A stretch of 64,000 bases of DNA from Candidatus Vallotia laricis (GTDB taxonomy: Bacteria; Pseudomonadota; Gammaproteobacteria; Burkholderiales; Burkholderiaceae). Both the position numbers and the translations under genes were made by a program. The stretch spans positions 248,001 to 312,000 of the forward strand of contig NZ_CP047399.1 of the NCBI RefSeq assembly GCF_020541325.1, read 5' to 3'. The notes below the pieces were generated by a model. It was given only the letters and a program-made list of their open reading frames with translations, had not been told where the DNA came from and searched no databases. Shown here in pieces: positions 41,654 through 52,866 of the stretch. How positions within the stretch are numbered: position 1 is the stretch's first letter; every line of letters starts with the position of its first letter.

Positions 41654-42907
41654 ATGCTATATCAGCACGTCAAAGTTCCAGCCGGTGAGAAGATTATCAT
41701 TAATCGGGACTTTTCGCTTATCGTCCCAGATCAGCCAGTAATTCCGTACATCGAGGGAGATGGTATTGGCTTCGATATTACGCCAGTAATGATCCGGGTA
41801 GTTAATGCGGCAATCAAGAAAGCCTATGGCAGCAAAAAAAAGATTGCATGGATGGAAATCTTCGCCGGTGAAAAGGCGACCAAAGTCTACGGACTTGATA
41901 TGTGGTTGCCAGAAGAGACGCTGCGGGTTTTGAAAGAATACGTTGTCTCAATCAAGGGGCCCCTGACCACGCCAGTGAGCGGCGGCATTCGCTCTCTAAA
42001 TGTATCGCTTCGTCAGGAGTTAGACTTATATGTATGCCTGCGTCCAGTACGATACTTTAAGGGGGCACCTTCACCAATGCGTGAACCCGAAAAGATTAAT
42101 ATGATAATTTTTCGGGAGAATTCGGAAGATATATATGCAGGAATCGAATGGGCCGGGGAATCTGAGCAAGCAAAGAAAGTGATTCGATTCCTTCGTGAGG
42201 AAATGGGTGTCAATAAGATCCGTTTTCCGGAAACCTCAGGGCTTGGTATCAAGCCAGTATCTCGAGAAGGCACGGAGCGACTAGTACGCAAGGCTATTCA
42301 GTATGTACTTGACCATAACCGAAAGTCGGTTACGCTTGTACACAAAGGCAATATTATGAAATTCACTGAAGGCGCATTCCGCGACTACGGCTATGCGCTC
42401 GCCCAAAAAGAGTTCGGCGCAGTATTCATTGATGGTGGTCCATGGATGAAAATCAAAAATCCAAAGAACGGTGCTGAGATCCTGATTAAGGATGTAATTG
42501 CTGATGCGTTTCTCCAGCAGATACTGCTACGCCCATCTGAATACGATGTAATCGCGACACTAAATTTGAACGGGGATTATATCTCTGACGCATTGGCGGC
42601 ACAGGTCGGCGGTATTGGTAGTGCACCGGGTGCTAATATGTCAGATTCAATCGCGATGTTTGAGGCGACTCATGGGACAGCCCCGAAATATGCTGGCAAA
42701 AACTATGTAAATCCGAGTTCGGAAATTTTGTCAGCTGAGATGATGCTTCGCCATCTAGGGTGGACTGAGGCGGCTAAAGTCATTATTTCGGCGATGGAAA
42801 AGTCAATCTTACAAAAGCGGGTTACATATGACTTCGCGCGCCTAATGGACGGCTCAATGCGGGTCTCCTGCTCCGGTTTTGGTCAGGTATTAATTGACAA
42901 TATGTAA
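41654..42907 (+). CDS. icd: Isocitrate dehydrogenase (NADP)
   Basis: Icd oxidises isocitrate to 2-oxoglutarate in the TCA cycle. The 417-residue protein has [17 protein letters not shown], the substrate/phosphorylation loop [45 protein letters not shown], and [20 protein letters not shown], ending with [18 protein letters not shown]. Length matches the E. coli-type enzyme. ATG 41654 (MLYQHVKVP) matches relatives better than the TTG two codons earlier. In Burkholderia clpS and clpA lie downstream, and here their wrecks do. Confidence 0.96.
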   Translation: MLYQHVKVPAGEKIIINRDFSLIVPDQPVIPYIEGDGIGFDITPVMIRVVNAAIKKAYGSKKKIAWMEIFAGEKATKVYGLDMWLPEETLRVLKEYVVSIKGPLTTPVSGGIRSLNVSLRQELDLYVCLRPVRYFKGAPSPMREPEKINMIIFRENSEDIYAGIEWAGESEQAKKVIRFLREEMGVNKIRFPETSGLGIKPVSREGTERLVRKAIQYVLDHNRKSVTLVHKGNIMKFTEGAFRDYGYALAQKEFGAVFIDGGPWMKIKNPKNGAEILIKDVIADAFLQQILLRPSEYDVIATLNLNGDYISDALAAQVGGIGSAPGANMSDSIAMFEATHGTAPKYAGKNYVNPSSEILSAEMMLRHLGWTEAAKVIISAMEKSILQKRVTYDFARLMDGSMRVSCSGFGQVLIDNM

Positions 42908-44151
42908 CGAATTCTTCGGGGGGGCAGTTTTACACTGAAATACAATACACTCGTAACTTACGCGATATACTACACAAACGACATTGGCTATTTCTGTCGA
43001 GCAATTATGAGTATCAGCTTTTCAGAGCGTGGCACTGTTATCGATGTTGGCTGCAGTAATTTGCTACTGATCAGCAGAGTACCGTCCACGCTAAGATCAT
43101 GGGCTAATCAGTGGTATCGATTATAGGTTCCCATTATCGCTTGCATTAGCTCGGGTGTTGTTTTTGGATATTAATCCTTCGACGCATCTATGTTACCTAA
43201 AAACAAGAGCACGCGAAGGCTATGCTTATGTGATTAAAGAAAATAAATCACTAATAAATATGTAGCTATTGCTTCAAGCAAAATACATGACTGATCATTT
43301 AGTACGTACGTCTTTTCTAAACTATTAAGAGAAATTCATGACGGAATTTAGCCATATCCTTCTATCTAATATTTGTATTACTACGACACTAAATATTGCT
43401 TTTTAATGCGACATCAAGCGCTTTAATGCTTGAATTTTCATATGTGCCAGTCAATGCATAGGATTTTATCCTATGCAACCAGATATTTGGGCTAATGCAA
43501 TTAGCTTAATTAATAGGCTAGCAGCATAACCGCAGGTAGCTAAAAAATCCTTGATAATGAATCATTCAGTTCAGTAGAAAAAATCAGTGCTGTATAAATG
43601 AATATTTGCTACAGATGATTGCTGTCAAAGTATTCGGAGTTTATTTGCTTCTGTTCTCCACGGGAGATTAGAATTTATGTTTAATATCCACGTATTAATT
43701 TTAAAAATACTTATTCAGTAAAAATTCAAGTCATCGCTATTTCCGGTTAGTATGATAACTATTTTACTGGGGTATCATTTAATTATTGAGCTATTCTAGT
43801 TACTATCCCGTTTACGATACTATATGAGCAAAGCAATAATCTTACACAGCATATAAATAACTATAAAAGTGCTGATTTATTATGGATAGTTTGAAAAACT
43901 ATATTCAATTTTTGACATAGACTACAAATATAGAGGTGTATCAACATATAATAATTTCCTTCGTGTCATAATGCAGCTAATTTTATTTGACGTCTAAGCA
44001 GACTAGAAGCTTAAAAGCTGCATTTTTCAGGATAACCACTTTTTAGTGGAGGTTTCATAAAAAAATTATAAAACCTTACGCGGATTTTCCTAAAGGGTTA
44101 TTATTAGTCTTGTGCTAGAATTTATAAGGACCAGTTAATTAGAATAGGAAT
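42908..44151. other. Gap (1.2 kb) between icd and clpS relic
   Basis: No protein family read, though Burkholderia (from memory) has small genes such as a cold-shock gene here. It begins with a G7 run (42918-42924) and holds a small perfect hairpin at 43455-43477. Confidence 0.5.
43455..43477. repeat. Perfect 10-bp hairpin
   Basis: TGCATAGGAT (43455-43464) pairs exactly with ATCCTATGCA (43468-43477) around TTT. No intact gene ends near it. Confidence 0.45.
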
Positions 44152-44454
44152 ATGGCCTTCATTCTAGAAAAATGTGACGTTATAGTACTTGATCAGAGAG
44201 AGCAAAATCTAAGCTGCTATCGATATACTTTATCTCTTTGCTAAATAACAATTCCACACCAACGAAATTTGTTGTAATCATAATACAACGATATTTCAAC
44301 AAAGATCGCAATACCGTAATACGGATTATGCTAAAAGTGTATCTCAAGAAATGCGGAGTTTATACGCAAAAATCTTACTATCACGATTGATCGAGTAGTA
44401 ACGCACGCGCGAAATGCGGGATATCTGCCTCAGTGTATGCTGGAGGCAGCATAA
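44152..44454 (+). pseudogene. clpS: ClpS adaptor, pseudogene
   Basis: ClpS hands N-degron substrates to ClpAP. ATG 44152 opens a readable N-terminus (MAFILEKCDVIVLDQREQNLSCYRYTLSL) that breaks at a frame change near 44235. The core TPTKFVVIIIQRYFNKDRNTVIRIMLKVY follows, where relatives have [29 protein letters not shown]. After another break the C-terminus VVTHARNAGYLPQCMLEAA is intact to the stop at 44452-44454. The LNDDFTPM substrate pocket is changed to LNNNSTPT. About one hundred codons long, as usual, but no single frame is open. Confidence 0.9.
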
Positions 44455-45715
44455 TTGCCGAAGAATTAGAAGTAGGTCTTTATATAGCATTCATAGAATG
44501 CGTACCAAGAAAAGCATGAGTTCATCACTGTCGAACACCTGTTACTTGCGCTATTAGATAACCCTACGGTAGTAGGGGTTTTCGTAGATGTTCTGCAAAT
44601 ATCAATGATCTGCGCTAGAATCTTCGTAACTTTATTAACGATAAAACGCCGATAGTTCCGGAGAGAAGTATCGTAGGGCACGCAGCCAACGTTAGAATTC
44701 CAACGTGTGATTCACGCGCGAAATTATGCATGTTCGGTCGATCTTTAGTGGAAAGATGCAGGTGACTAGAGCGCATATACTAGTTGCGATCTTCAGTGCA
44801 AAAGACTTACGCACACTATTTTATTTACATAAATAGGGCATGATTTCATTAGAGGTAGTCAACTTTATTTCACGCAGCATCTCAGATATCATGCGAGATG
44901 ATAAGCTATTGGTTAATAGTAGCGATGCTAGTATACGGACAGGACAACGTTAGCTCAATTTACGAAAAATATCAATTATCAGGCGCATGAGGGAAGGATT
45001 GATACATTAATTAAACGCGAACCTTAGGCGGAACGGATGGTGCAAGTACTATGCCGACGCTGCAAGAATAATCCCCTAATCGTAGGCAAGGCTGGCGTAA
45101 GAAAAACGGCTATTATTGAGAGGCTGGCATAGCAGATTATATGTGGAGCGGTGTCTATGATTTTAGCGAATGCGCCAGTATATTCGCTAGATATTGAAGA
45201 CTAGCAGGTACAAAGTACTGCAGAGATTTCGAGAAACGGCCCAAAACGGTTCTCAAAGAGTTAAAAGATTGTTCGAATATCATTTCGATTGGCTCAGGTG
45301 TTACTTTAGAAGAGACTCTTGATGCGTTAAACCCACTCAAACCGGCGCTGTACTCTAGTCAACTGCAGTGTATTCGGCAATAACCTTCATCGAATTCCGA
45401 GGCATTTTGAAAAAGATTCGGCACTATCGCTTCTCTTCCAGAAGATTGACGTAAACAAACCGACGGTTGAGAAAACCATAGCGATCGTGTGTGGTCCTAA
45501 GTTCCGCCTTGAGAGGCACCACGCTACAATATTCATCTAGTGGCGCTTTAGCAGCAGCCAAGTTGTCCGCATGATTCATCACTGATGCCATTTATTAGAT
45601 TAAGCGATCTATGTGATTGACGATGCTGGGCAGCACAAAGGACCTTACTCAGATCTAAGAAAAAAGGATCGGTAAGGCAGAGATCGAAGATCTAATTTCC
45701 CGATACTACCTATAA
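44451..45715 (+). pseudogene. clpA: ClpA unfoldase, pseudogene (N-domain and first AAA domain)
   Basis: ClpA is the AAA+ unfoldase of ClpAP. The start reads ATA instead of ATG at the clpS stop overlap (44451), followed by IAEELEVGLYIAFIE. Later pieces match in order: EIMHVRSI and VTRAHILVAIFSAKD of the N-domain; [21 protein letters not shown] (about 45070-45130), where the Walker A GxGKT has become VRKT; RHFEKDSALSLLFQKIDVNKPTVEKTIAI (about 45400-45480); and IGKAEIEDLISR (about 45670-45705). The second AAA domain and the rest of this roughly 760-residue protein are missing. Frame changes and stops are frequent. Confidence 0.92.
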
Positions 45716-46261
45716 GTCGCTGTTACAAACTATGCGCGTGCTATTGGCGCCCCTAAGTTGCGCAACTTACCCTATTCTCAGTACCAAGACTGATGCTAAA
45801 TCTTTAATATACTGAGTATTACCAGGGTGCAATATTACCATTCTATTCCGAATAGTCATTTACGCTTAAAGATTATTCACCCCCACTCGAACTATATATC
45901 TGCTAAATACTTAGCTAACGATTAAGATGAGGCATTTGCATCATCTGCAAGTTGCTATTTGCAGATATCGTAGATTTATAGCATTCTCTAGCGCACTATC
46001 TAAGTAAAATTACTATAATTTAAATGTATAAATTAAGTTTTATGCAGATTGCTTAAAATTTTTTTGACCGAAAGATACGAGCAAATTTTAGTACTTAAAA
46101 TCAATATTTAGCCGTACAATAGCTACATATTGTATTTCAAATTCCCGTAAGCATAAATAATTTATATAGTTCTATTATCTAAATAACTTTAATTAAGTAT
46201 TAAAATTTAGATTTATAGATCAGATAGTATCCCGTGCAGTAACCGTCTTGAGAAGTGATAT
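45716..46261. other. Gap after the clpA relic
   Basis: AT-rich; the second half of clpA should be here but could not be read. Nothing else identified. Confidence 0.55.
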
Positions 46262-47473
46262 TCAGCCTAGCTTATACAAAAAATTACCTAGTACGCGCTG
46301 TGCAATTTCATCGACTAACGTACGCGCAAGTGATTGTTTGTCAGCTCGGGGAAGTGGTGTAGAGCCAGCTTCATCGAATAGTATGACTTCATTGCCATCC
46401 TTACCAAATGTTTTGGGGCCTAAGTTACCAATAAGCAGCGGGACATTCTTACGTCGCCGTTTTGCCTCACCATTAATGCCAAGCTCACCACTTTCCGCTG
46501 CAAATCCAACGCAGTAAGGTGGTGTAGGCAGTGCGGCAACACTAGCAAGAATATCCGGGTTCTCGACGAAATGCAGCGGTGGCGGCGGCTGACCGGCAGC
46601 TTTCTTCAGCTTATGATCGGATACCTGAGCGACGCGCCAGTCGGTGACAGCGGCCACCCCGATAAAAATGTCAATTCCGGCAATTGCCGCCATGACTGCG
46701 TCGTACATTTGCTGTGCTGTTTGTACATTCTCTCGAGTCACGCTCCACGGAGTTGCGAGCCCAACTAAGCCAGCAATTAAGTGTACCCGCGCACCAGCTT
46801 GCGCTGCAGCCCGAGCGAGTGCAAACCCCATTTTTCCGCTCGAACGATTAGTGATGCCACGGACCGGATCGATCGGTTCGAAAGTGGCTCCCGCTGTTAT
46901 TAGTATCCGTTGTCCTACAAGCTTCTTCGGCTGAAAAAGAGCGATGATCGCCTCGTACACCGCTTTGGGTTCGAGCATGCGACCGTTACCGATCTCACCG
47001 CATGCTTGTAAGCCAGTATCTGGGCCGAGTACTATGATATCGTCTGCGCGTAATTGAGCAACATTGCGTTGTGTTGCTGGGTTTTGCCACATTTGGCAAT
47101 TCATTGCCGGAACGACTAGTAAAGGACAGTCACGTGCTACAGATAGCATAGATAATAGATCGTCGCATAACCCTGTAGCTAGCTTAGCAATGAAGTCAGC
47201 CGACGCAGGAGCAATCACGATTGCGTCCTTACAGCGCGACAAGTCAATATGCGGCATGTTGTTATCGATCCGTGCGTCGAACTGACTGATATACACTGGG
47301 CGCCCAGAAAGTGCCTGCATTGTGACCGGCGTGATGAATTTCGTAGCGGCTTCCGTCATCGTTATTTGGACCGTGGCGCCAGCTTGAGTCAATAATCGTG
47401 TAAGTTCGGCCGACTTATAGCATGCGATGCCGCCCGTTAGTCCAAGCAAAAGCTGTTTGCCCGAAAGATCCAT
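46262..47473 (-). CDS. coaBC: CoaBC bifunctional 4'-phosphopantothenoylcysteine synthetase/decarboxylase
   Basis: CoaBC couples cysteine to phosphopantothenate (CTP-dependent, CoaB half) and decarboxylates the product (FMN-dependent, CoaC half) in CoA synthesis. The 403-residue protein starts MDLSGKQLLLGLTGGIACYKSAEL, has the CoaC motif VVPAMNCQMWQNPA (about residue 120) and the CoaB start ILITAGATFEPIDPVRGITNRSSGKMG (about residue 190), then KLKKAAGQ, the lysine-rich CTP-site loop. Length is normal. It follows lspA by 44 bases in the ribF-ileS-lspA-coaBC run. Confidence 0.96.
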   Translation of the reverse strand: MDLSGKQLLLGLTGGIACYKSAELTRLLTQAGATVQITMTEAATKFITPVTMQALSGRPVYISQFDARIDNNMPHIDLSRCKDAIVIAPASADFIAKLATGLCDDLLSMLSVARDCPLLVVPAMNCQMWQNPATQRNVAQLRADDIIVLGPDTGLQACGEIGNGRMLEPKAVYEAIIALFQPKKLVGQRILITAGATFEPIDPVRGITNRSSGKMGFALARAAAQAGARVHLIAGLVGLATPWSVTRENVQTAQQMYDAVMAAIAGIDIFIGVAAVTDWRVAQVSDHKLKKAAGQPPPPLHFVENPDILASVAALPTPPYCVGFAAESGELGINGEAKRRRKNVPLLIGNLGPKTFGKDGNEVILFDEAGSTPLPRADKQSLARTLVDEIAQRVLGNFLYKLG

Positions 47474-47517
47474 ATTGTTCCTTTCGCTATTGCGTATGAC
47501 CAGGCTAGAATTATTAC

Positions 47518-48036
47518 TCAGTCTAAATTTTCACGGCATAGCATGTACTCACTTAGTTCAGCGAGTACTAGTAGTACAGCACCGCTTGTGATACTGCTAT
47601 CAGCAATATTAAATGCAGGCCAATGCCAGCTATTAATGTGCAAATCAATAAAATCAATCACATAGCCATATACCATCCGGTCAATGACATTGCCAAGCGC
47701 TCCACCAAGAATAAGTGCTAGAGCCGCACAAAACAGCTTGTGTCTATAATGCCGCTTGAGTAAACGAATGATCACTATTGTGGCTAGAGTACTTAATGCG
47801 ATAAACATCCAGCGTTGCCAACCACCAGCTGTAGATAGAAAACTAAACGGCCCCCCACGGTTATAAATCAGTAGAAGATTAAAGAATGGCGTAATAGAAT
47901 GCTGGTCGCCATACGCGAATCGGCATAACATAACAATTTTAGATAATTGGTCGAGCGAGACTACAATAATCGATATAATCAAATAACGTTTGCACGTTAT
48001 TTGATGTGCAGATTTTTGGGATAAAATTTGTGCCAT
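47518..48036 (-). CDS. lspA: Lipoprotein signal peptidase
   Basis: LspA cuts signal peptides from diacylated prolipoproteins in the inner membrane. The 172-residue protein has four membrane helices, [11 protein letters not shown] near the N-terminus, and the two catalytic aspartates in [19 protein letters not shown] and AFNIADSSI. The frame is open far upstream inside ileS, but ATG 48036 is right: the ileS stop and this start share one base (TAATG), suggesting coupled translation. Its retention implies lipoproteins are still made. Confidence 0.95.
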   Translation of the reverse strand: MAQILSQKSAHQITCKRYLIISIIVVSLDQLSKIVMLCRFAYGDQHSITPFFNLLLIYNRGGPFSFLSTAGGWQRWMFIALSTLATIVIIRLLKRHYRHKLFCAALALILGGALGNVIDRMVYGYVIDFIDLHINSWHWPAFNIADSSITSGAVLLVLAELSEYMLCRENLD

Positions 48037-50864
48037 TATGAGATGCTTCGGTGTTCTCCTTCCCCGAATAAGTTTGTTATACAGCGTTCGCATAAAGTTG
48101 GATGCTCGATATTTGTTCCAACTTCCTCGCGATAATGCCAGCAGCGCCCACACTTTGGGTGCCGAGATATGAGAACGTTAATTATTTCATCAGCCTCGCT
48201 CTCAACCTTGCTCAGTCTCGCGCTGGACGTTATCAAAACAAATTTCAAATCATTACCAAGGCTTGCAAGGGCATTATAGCGCGCGCCATGCGCCCGAATT
48301 TCAACTTCGGCCTGCAGCGACGAGCCAATTCGGCCAGCTTTGCGAGCTACTTCGAGTGTTTTAGTAAAATCGCTGCGAAATTGGCGGACAATTGCCCATT
48401 TATCTAATAATGCTGTACTGTCTGGTAGTAATGGATAAACGTAGTGTGTTTCAGTGAAGATTGTTGTGTGTCCCGGCTGGAAAATTTTCCATGCTTCCTC
48501 TGCGGTGAACGATAAAAAAGGTGCGATTAGCCGTAGAAGCCCATGCATTATATGGTATAATGAAGACTGAGCGCTACGGCGCGCATGCGCATCGACTGCT
48601 GATGTATATAATCGATCTTTGAGTATATCAAGGTAGAAGCTACCAAGGTCTTCTGAGCAAAAAGTCTGCAGCTTAGTCACGACTGGATGAAATTCGTACG
48701 CATTATAGTGATTAATCACCTCTTGTTGCAGCAGAGCAACTCGTACAAGTGCATAACGATCGATTTCGAGCCAGTGCTCAGATGGCACCATATTTCGGTT
48801 TGAGTCAAAATCCGATAAATTTGCCAGCAAAAATCGCAATGTGTTACGGATCCGACGATAACTTTCAAGCACGCGTTTAAGAATTTCATCAGAAATTGAT
48901 AGTTCTCCAGAGTAGTCGGTTGATGCTACCCAAAGACGAATAATTTCAGAGCCTAGCTTATTCGAAACTTCTTGTGGTGTAATAATGTTTCCAACAGATT
49001 TAGACATTTTCCGACCATGTTTATCGACTGTAAATCCGTGCGTTAACAAAGCCTTATAGGGTGGACGGCCATCAAGCATAGAACTTGTAAGTAGTGACGA
49101 GTGAAACCATCCGCGATGCTGATCTGAGCCCTCAAGATATAAATCAGCGGGCCACTGAAGCTGCTTAGCATGTGAACCCCGCAGCACATGCCAGTGCGTC
49201 GTTCCAGAGTCAAACCAAACATCCAGCGTATCTCGATTTTTGACATACAAATCGGAATCGTCTCCAAGCAACTCGCTCGCATCGAGCGATTGCCATGCCT
49301 CAACACCATGTTGCTCAACGCGTTGCGCAACTTGTTCAAGCAATTCTTCTGTACGAGGATGTAATTGACCCGTTTCTTTATGGATAAAGAAAGCTATTGG
49401 TACTCCCCACTGACGCTGGCGAGACAATGTCCAATCGGGTCGATTCGCAATCATATCGTGTAATCTCTGCTTGCCCCACGCCGGATAGAATATAGTCGCC
49501 TCTATACCATCGAGAGCGGTTTCTCGCAGTGTCTTACCGCCCCCAACAGGAGTTAGGTCCATGCCAGCAAACCATTGCGACGTCGCACGATAGATAATTG
49601 GCGTTTTATGCCGCCAGCAATGCATATAGCTATGCGAGTAATGGCTCGAGTGAATTAAGGAACCAGCATGACGCAAAGCGTTGATGATCTTAGGGTTTGC
49701 GTCCCAAATTGATAAACCGCCAAATAGTGGCAATGATTCAATATAGCGCCCATCTCCCATGACTGGGCCCAGAATAGAGGCATCATCGATGCCGTGCGCT
49801 TTACACGACTCGAAGTCCTCGATTCCATAAGCTGGCGATAAATGCACAGTACCAGTGCCGGAATTAATAGTTACATAATCGCTAAAATAGACTGGTGATG
49901 TACGCTTGTAGCCTGGGTGCAGATTAGCGAGAGGATGATAGAAATAGATCCCACCTAATACGGTACCTGGCGCCGATGCGATCACTGTGCCTTCTAATCT
50001 ATATGCAGAGAGGCAGGGCTCAACGCGGTGAGAGGCAAGGATTAAAAATCCTCGGCGTGTATTTACTAGACTATATGATAGCTTTGGATTTACATTTAGC
50101 GCCTGGTTCGCTGGAATAGTCCAAGGCGTAGTTGTCCAAATCACGATCACGCCATCTGTAACACGAGATGATGGTATTCTAAACGCTTCGGCGATTTTCA
50201 CTGGTTCGGCAAACGGAAATGCTACGTCTATAGCCGTATCGATACGATCTTTATATTCGACTTCTGCTTCCGCCAGTGCGGAGCCACAGTCAAAGCACCA
50301 GTGTACCGGCTTTAGGCCACAAAATATATAGCCCTTCTTAAGGATTCGAGCGAGCGCGCGGATTTCGTTTGCCTCGTTCTCAAAGTTCATCGTGTAATAA
50401 GGATTATCCCAATTTCCGATTAACCCAAGCCGTAGAAAATCGGCTTTTTGCCGTTGAATCTGTTTAGTTGCGTATTGGCGTGCGTTACGTTTTACTTGTT
50501 CAACTGGCAGAGACTTACCAAATCGCCTCTCGATTTCGATTTCGATAGGCATACCGTGACAATCCCATCCGGGTACATAATCTGCGTCAAATCCCGCAAT
50601 ATTTCGTGTCTTAACAATTATATCTTTTAGGATTTTATTAACTGCGTGTCCGATATGTATATCGCCGTTCGCATAAGGCGGGCCATCGTGAAGTATGAAT
50701 TTCGGCCGCCCGCGTCGGGCCTCTCGAATTACTTCGTAGACCTTATTTTGTTGCCACTCTTGAACCCATTGCGGTTCGCGCCTAGAAAGATCGCCACGCA
50801 TTGGAAACGGCGTCTCAAGAAGATTAATAGGGTATTGAGAGGGCTGCTTAGAATTAAATTTCAT
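48036..50864 (-). CDS. ileS: Isoleucyl-tRNA synthetase
   Basis: IleS charges tRNA-Ile. The 942-residue class I enzyme has the HIGH motif in [18 protein letters not shown] (about residue 60-77), the editing domain with [15 protein letters not shown], the KMSKS loop in [11 protein letters not shown] (about residue 615) and a C-terminal zinc finger with two Cys pairs (CGRCW and CERC). All motifs are intact and length is normal for beta-proteobacteria. It overlaps lspA by one base. A 16-base palindrome (50987-51002) lies 123 bases upstream of the start. Confidence 0.97.
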   Translation of the reverse strand: MKFNSKQPSQYPINLLETPFPMRGDLSRREPQWVQEWQQNKVYEVIREARRGRPKFILHDGPPYANGDIHIGHAVNKILKDIIVKTRNIAGFDADYVPGWDCHGMPIEIEIERRFGKSLPVEQVKRNARQYATKQIQRQKADFLRLGLIGNWDNPYYTMNFENEANEIRALARILKKGYIFCGLKPVHWCFDCGSALAEAEVEYKDRIDTAIDVAFPFAEPVKIAEAFRIPSSRVTDGVIVIWTTTPWTIPANQALNVNPKLSYSLVNTRRGFLILASHRVEPCLSAYRLEGTVIASAPGTVLGGIYFYHPLANLHPGYKRTSPVYFSDYVTINSGTGTVHLSPAYGIEDFESCKAHGIDDASILGPVMGDGRYIESLPLFGGLSIWDANPKIINALRHAGSLIHSSHYSHSYMHCWRHKTPIIYRATSQWFAGMDLTPVGGGKTLRETALDGIEATIFYPAWGKQRLHDMIANRPDWTLSRQRQWGVPIAFFIHKETGQLHPRTEELLEQVAQRVEQHGVEAWQSLDASELLGDDSDLYVKNRDTLDVWFDSGTTHWHVLRGSHAKQLQWPADLYLEGSDQHRGWFHSSLLTSSMLDGRPPYKALLTHGFTVDKHGRKMSKSVGNIITPQEVSNKLGSEIIRLWVASTDYSGELSISDEILKRVLESYRRIRNTLRFLLANLSDFDSNRNMVPSEHWLEIDRYALVRVALLQQEVINHYNAYEFHPVVTKLQTFCSEDLGSFYLDILKDRLYTSAVDAHARRSAQSSLYHIMHGLLRLIAPFLSFTAEEAWKIFQPGHTTIFTETHYVYPLLPDSTALLDKWAIVRQFRSDFTKTLEVARKAGRIGSSLQAEVEIRAHGARYNALASLGNDLKFVLITSSARLSKVESEADEIINVLISRHPKCGRCWHYREEVGTNIEHPTLCERCITNLFGEGEHRSIS

Positions 50865-51072
50865 ACTTATGATCAGGAATGGTGGAAAAATTCAGCAGCC
50901 ACTGATTACTTAGTAGACATAGATCGTTCTGGTGTCAGTGGCTCGGCATATCACGAGGGCACTAGGCACATATCGTCAGGCTAACAGGTTTTCTAGAAAA
51001 CCGACTGGTACTCGGAAAACTAGAGTTATTTCGTTTGTTGTTAGTAGATATTACAGAATTTCCGCCTGTGGA

Positions 51073-52059
51073 CTATAGGTTAACGCATTGCTTAGATTGA
51101 GTAACAGGTTTAGCTGCCTTTAGGACATCTTGCGCCGCGAAGTATTCGCGGGCCTTAGTAACATCACACGCTATCGCCCGGACAAGAGCCTCTAAATCCA
51201 AAAACTTTTGCTCATCACGTAATTTCTCGAGAAATTCGACCCGCACTAGCTTACCGTATGCATTACCATGCCAGTCTAGCAAATGTATTTCTAGTAGTAG
51301 GCGACCGAAATCAGCTATGCTTGGACGCCAGCCTAGGCTAGCTACGCCAGGCAATGGACCCGCTTCAATGCCACGAACTTGAACAATAAAGATACCAGCT
51401 AGTGCGGAACGCTTATGCAAGATCGGTAGATTTAGTGTTGGAAAGCCTAGGTCTCGCCCTACTTTCATGCCGTGTACAACGTGGCCGCTAATTACAATTG
51501 CCCTACCAAGGATAGTTCGAGCCGCATTAAGATCCCCCGCAAGAAGTGCAACACGCACGCACGAGCTAGAAATGCGCGTTCCAGATGGGCCTGAGATGGT
51601 AGGCATCTGTTCAACCTCAAAGCCATACCGTACGCTATCCGCTTTCAACGACAGAAGGTCACCAGTACGCTTCGCCCCGTACCGAAAGTCGTCACCAATC
51701 ATCATCCAACGAGTACGCAATCTATTAACGATAATGTGCTTGACAAAGGCGCCTGGCGACTGACCGGCGAACTTTTCATTAAAGTTCTCAACTACAACCC
51801 GATCCACGCCATAACATCGCAGTGCCTCAAGCTTATCGCGCAGCATTGTAATACGTGGTGGCGCACCAGCCGGATCGAAGAACTCTTGAGGGTGCGATTC
51901 AAACGTCATCACGCATACCGGAAGAGTGCGAGCGCTAGCAGCAGCACAAACGCGCGCTAGCAATGCCTGGTGGCCTCGATGCACGCCGTCGAAGTTGCCG
52001 ATTGTCAATGCACAAGGTGCACAATGCTCAGCATTTGGAAGACCCCTGAAGACTTTCAC
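51073..52059 (-). CDS. ribF: Bifunctional riboflavin kinase/FAD synthetase
   Basis: RibF makes FMN from riboflavin and then FAD. The 328-residue protein has the nucleotidyltransferase motif IGNFDGVHRGHQALL near the N-terminus and VCVMTFESHPQEFF, with the kinase domain beginning at GRAIVISGHVVHGMKVGRDLGFPTLNL (about residue 195) and containing GVASLGWRPSI and the LEIHLLDW strand. Start is GTG 52059 (VKVFRGLPNAE), where homology begins; the open frame upstream to 52155 has no family match. It heads the minus-strand ribF-ileS-lspA-coaBC run and faces purN. Confidence 0.94.
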   Translation of the reverse strand: MKVFRGLPNAEHCAPCALTIGNFDGVHRGHQALLARVCAAASARTLPVCVMTFESHPQEFFDPAGAPPRITMLRDKLEALRCYGVDRVVVENFNEKFAGQSPGAFVKHIIVNRLRTRWMMIGDDFRYGAKRTGDLLSLKADSVRYGFEVEQMPTISGPSGTRISSSCVRVALLAGDLNAARTILGRAIVISGHVVHGMKVGRDLGFPTLNLPILHKRSALAGIFIVQVRGIEAGPLPGVASLGWRPSIADFGRLLLEIHLLDWHGNAYGKLVRVEFLEKLRDEQKFLDLEALVRAIACDVTKAREYFAAQDVLKAAKPVTQSKQCVNL

Positions 52060-52181
52060 AATGATTAGCTGGGTCGGCTCCCTGCAGCGTTTAATGGCCG
52101 CGTCAATGCATCGCGTTGGCACGATGCTGCAAATCTTGTGATTATAGACGCTCAAACTCGATTTGAGCAGGAATCGGAGGA

Positions 52182-52210
52182 TTGACGTAGGTAGTCAAGA
52201 GGGGGTTAAT
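52182..52210 (+). promoter_or_regulatory. Possible sigma-70 promoter of purN
   Basis: TTGACG at 52182-52187 and GTTAAT at 52205-52210 with a 17-base spacer, 15 bases before the purN start. The -35 box is good, the -10 box fair. A small hairpin (52150-52168) lies just upstream in the ribF-purN divergent spacer. Confidence 0.35.
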
Positions 52211-52224
52211 GATAAAATCCTTAG

Positions 52225-52866
52225 ATGAAAAAACTTGTCATCTTGATTTCCGGTCGCGGTTCTAACATGGAGGCGATCGTGCGCGAGTGTGCTGCGCAGA
52301 GCTGGCCGGCACGCGTTTCTGCGGTTGTGTCCAACCGCCCAGACGCTACGGGCTTGAATTTTGCCGCTGCTCGTTCTATTGCTACGGAAGTCATCGACCA
52401 TACGAAATTTAAAGGGCGTGATGCATTTGATGCTACGCTTGCGCGTGTGCTAGATACTTATAAACCCGATCTCGTCATTCTAGCTGGCTTCATGCGCGTT
52501 CTAACACCAGCGTTTATTGAGCACTATTCGGCTCGAATCATAAACGTGCATCCATCGTTGCTTCCAAGCTTTACGGGTTTGCATACGCATCAGCGCGCAT
52601 TAGATGCGGGCGTTACGGCGCATGGTGCTACGGTACATTTTGTAACTACCGCATTAGACCAAGGCCCTATTATTGCACAGGGTGTCGTGCCGGTGCTATC
52701 GGGTGACACTGCTGCAGTGTTGGCTGCACGGGTTCTACAGCTTGAACACAAGCTTTATCCGCGCGTCGTACGGTGGTTTGTCGAGGATCAATTGCTTGTG
52801 CATGATGGCCGAGTCGATCTGGCAATTACCGAGCCGCGACTACTATTGAGTCTGGATGCTATATGA
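52225..52866 (+). CDS. purN: Phosphoribosylglycinamide formyltransferase 1
   Basis: PurN transfers a formyl group from 10-formyl-THF to GAR in purine synthesis. The 213-residue protein starts MKKLVILISGRGSNMEAIV and has the folate/catalytic motif INVHPSLLPSFTGLHTH with the active histidine (about residue 110), and the catalytic aspartate in TALDQGPIIAQ (about residue 146). Length is normal. Its stop overlaps the start of the broken methyltransferase by two bases (ATGA). With purM, this suggests purine synthesis may be retained. Confidence 0.95.
   Translation: MKKLVILISGRGSNMEAIVRECAAQSWPARVSAVVSNRPDATGLNFAAARSIATEVIDHTKFKGRDAFDATLARVLDTYKPDLVILAGFMRVLTPAFIEHYSARIINVHPSLLPSFTGLHTHQRALDAGVTAHGATVHFVTTALDQGPIIAQGVVPVLSGDTAAVLAARVLQLEHKLYPRVVRWFVEDQLLVHDGRVDLAITEPRLLLSLDAI

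Noticed and set aside
50865-51072. Possible T-box leader upstream of ileS
   Set aside because: There is a 16-base palindrome and a weak GCCACTGA/TCAGTGGC pair, but no T-box sequence (AGGGTGGNACCGCG), and T-boxes are not expected in beta-proteobacteria.
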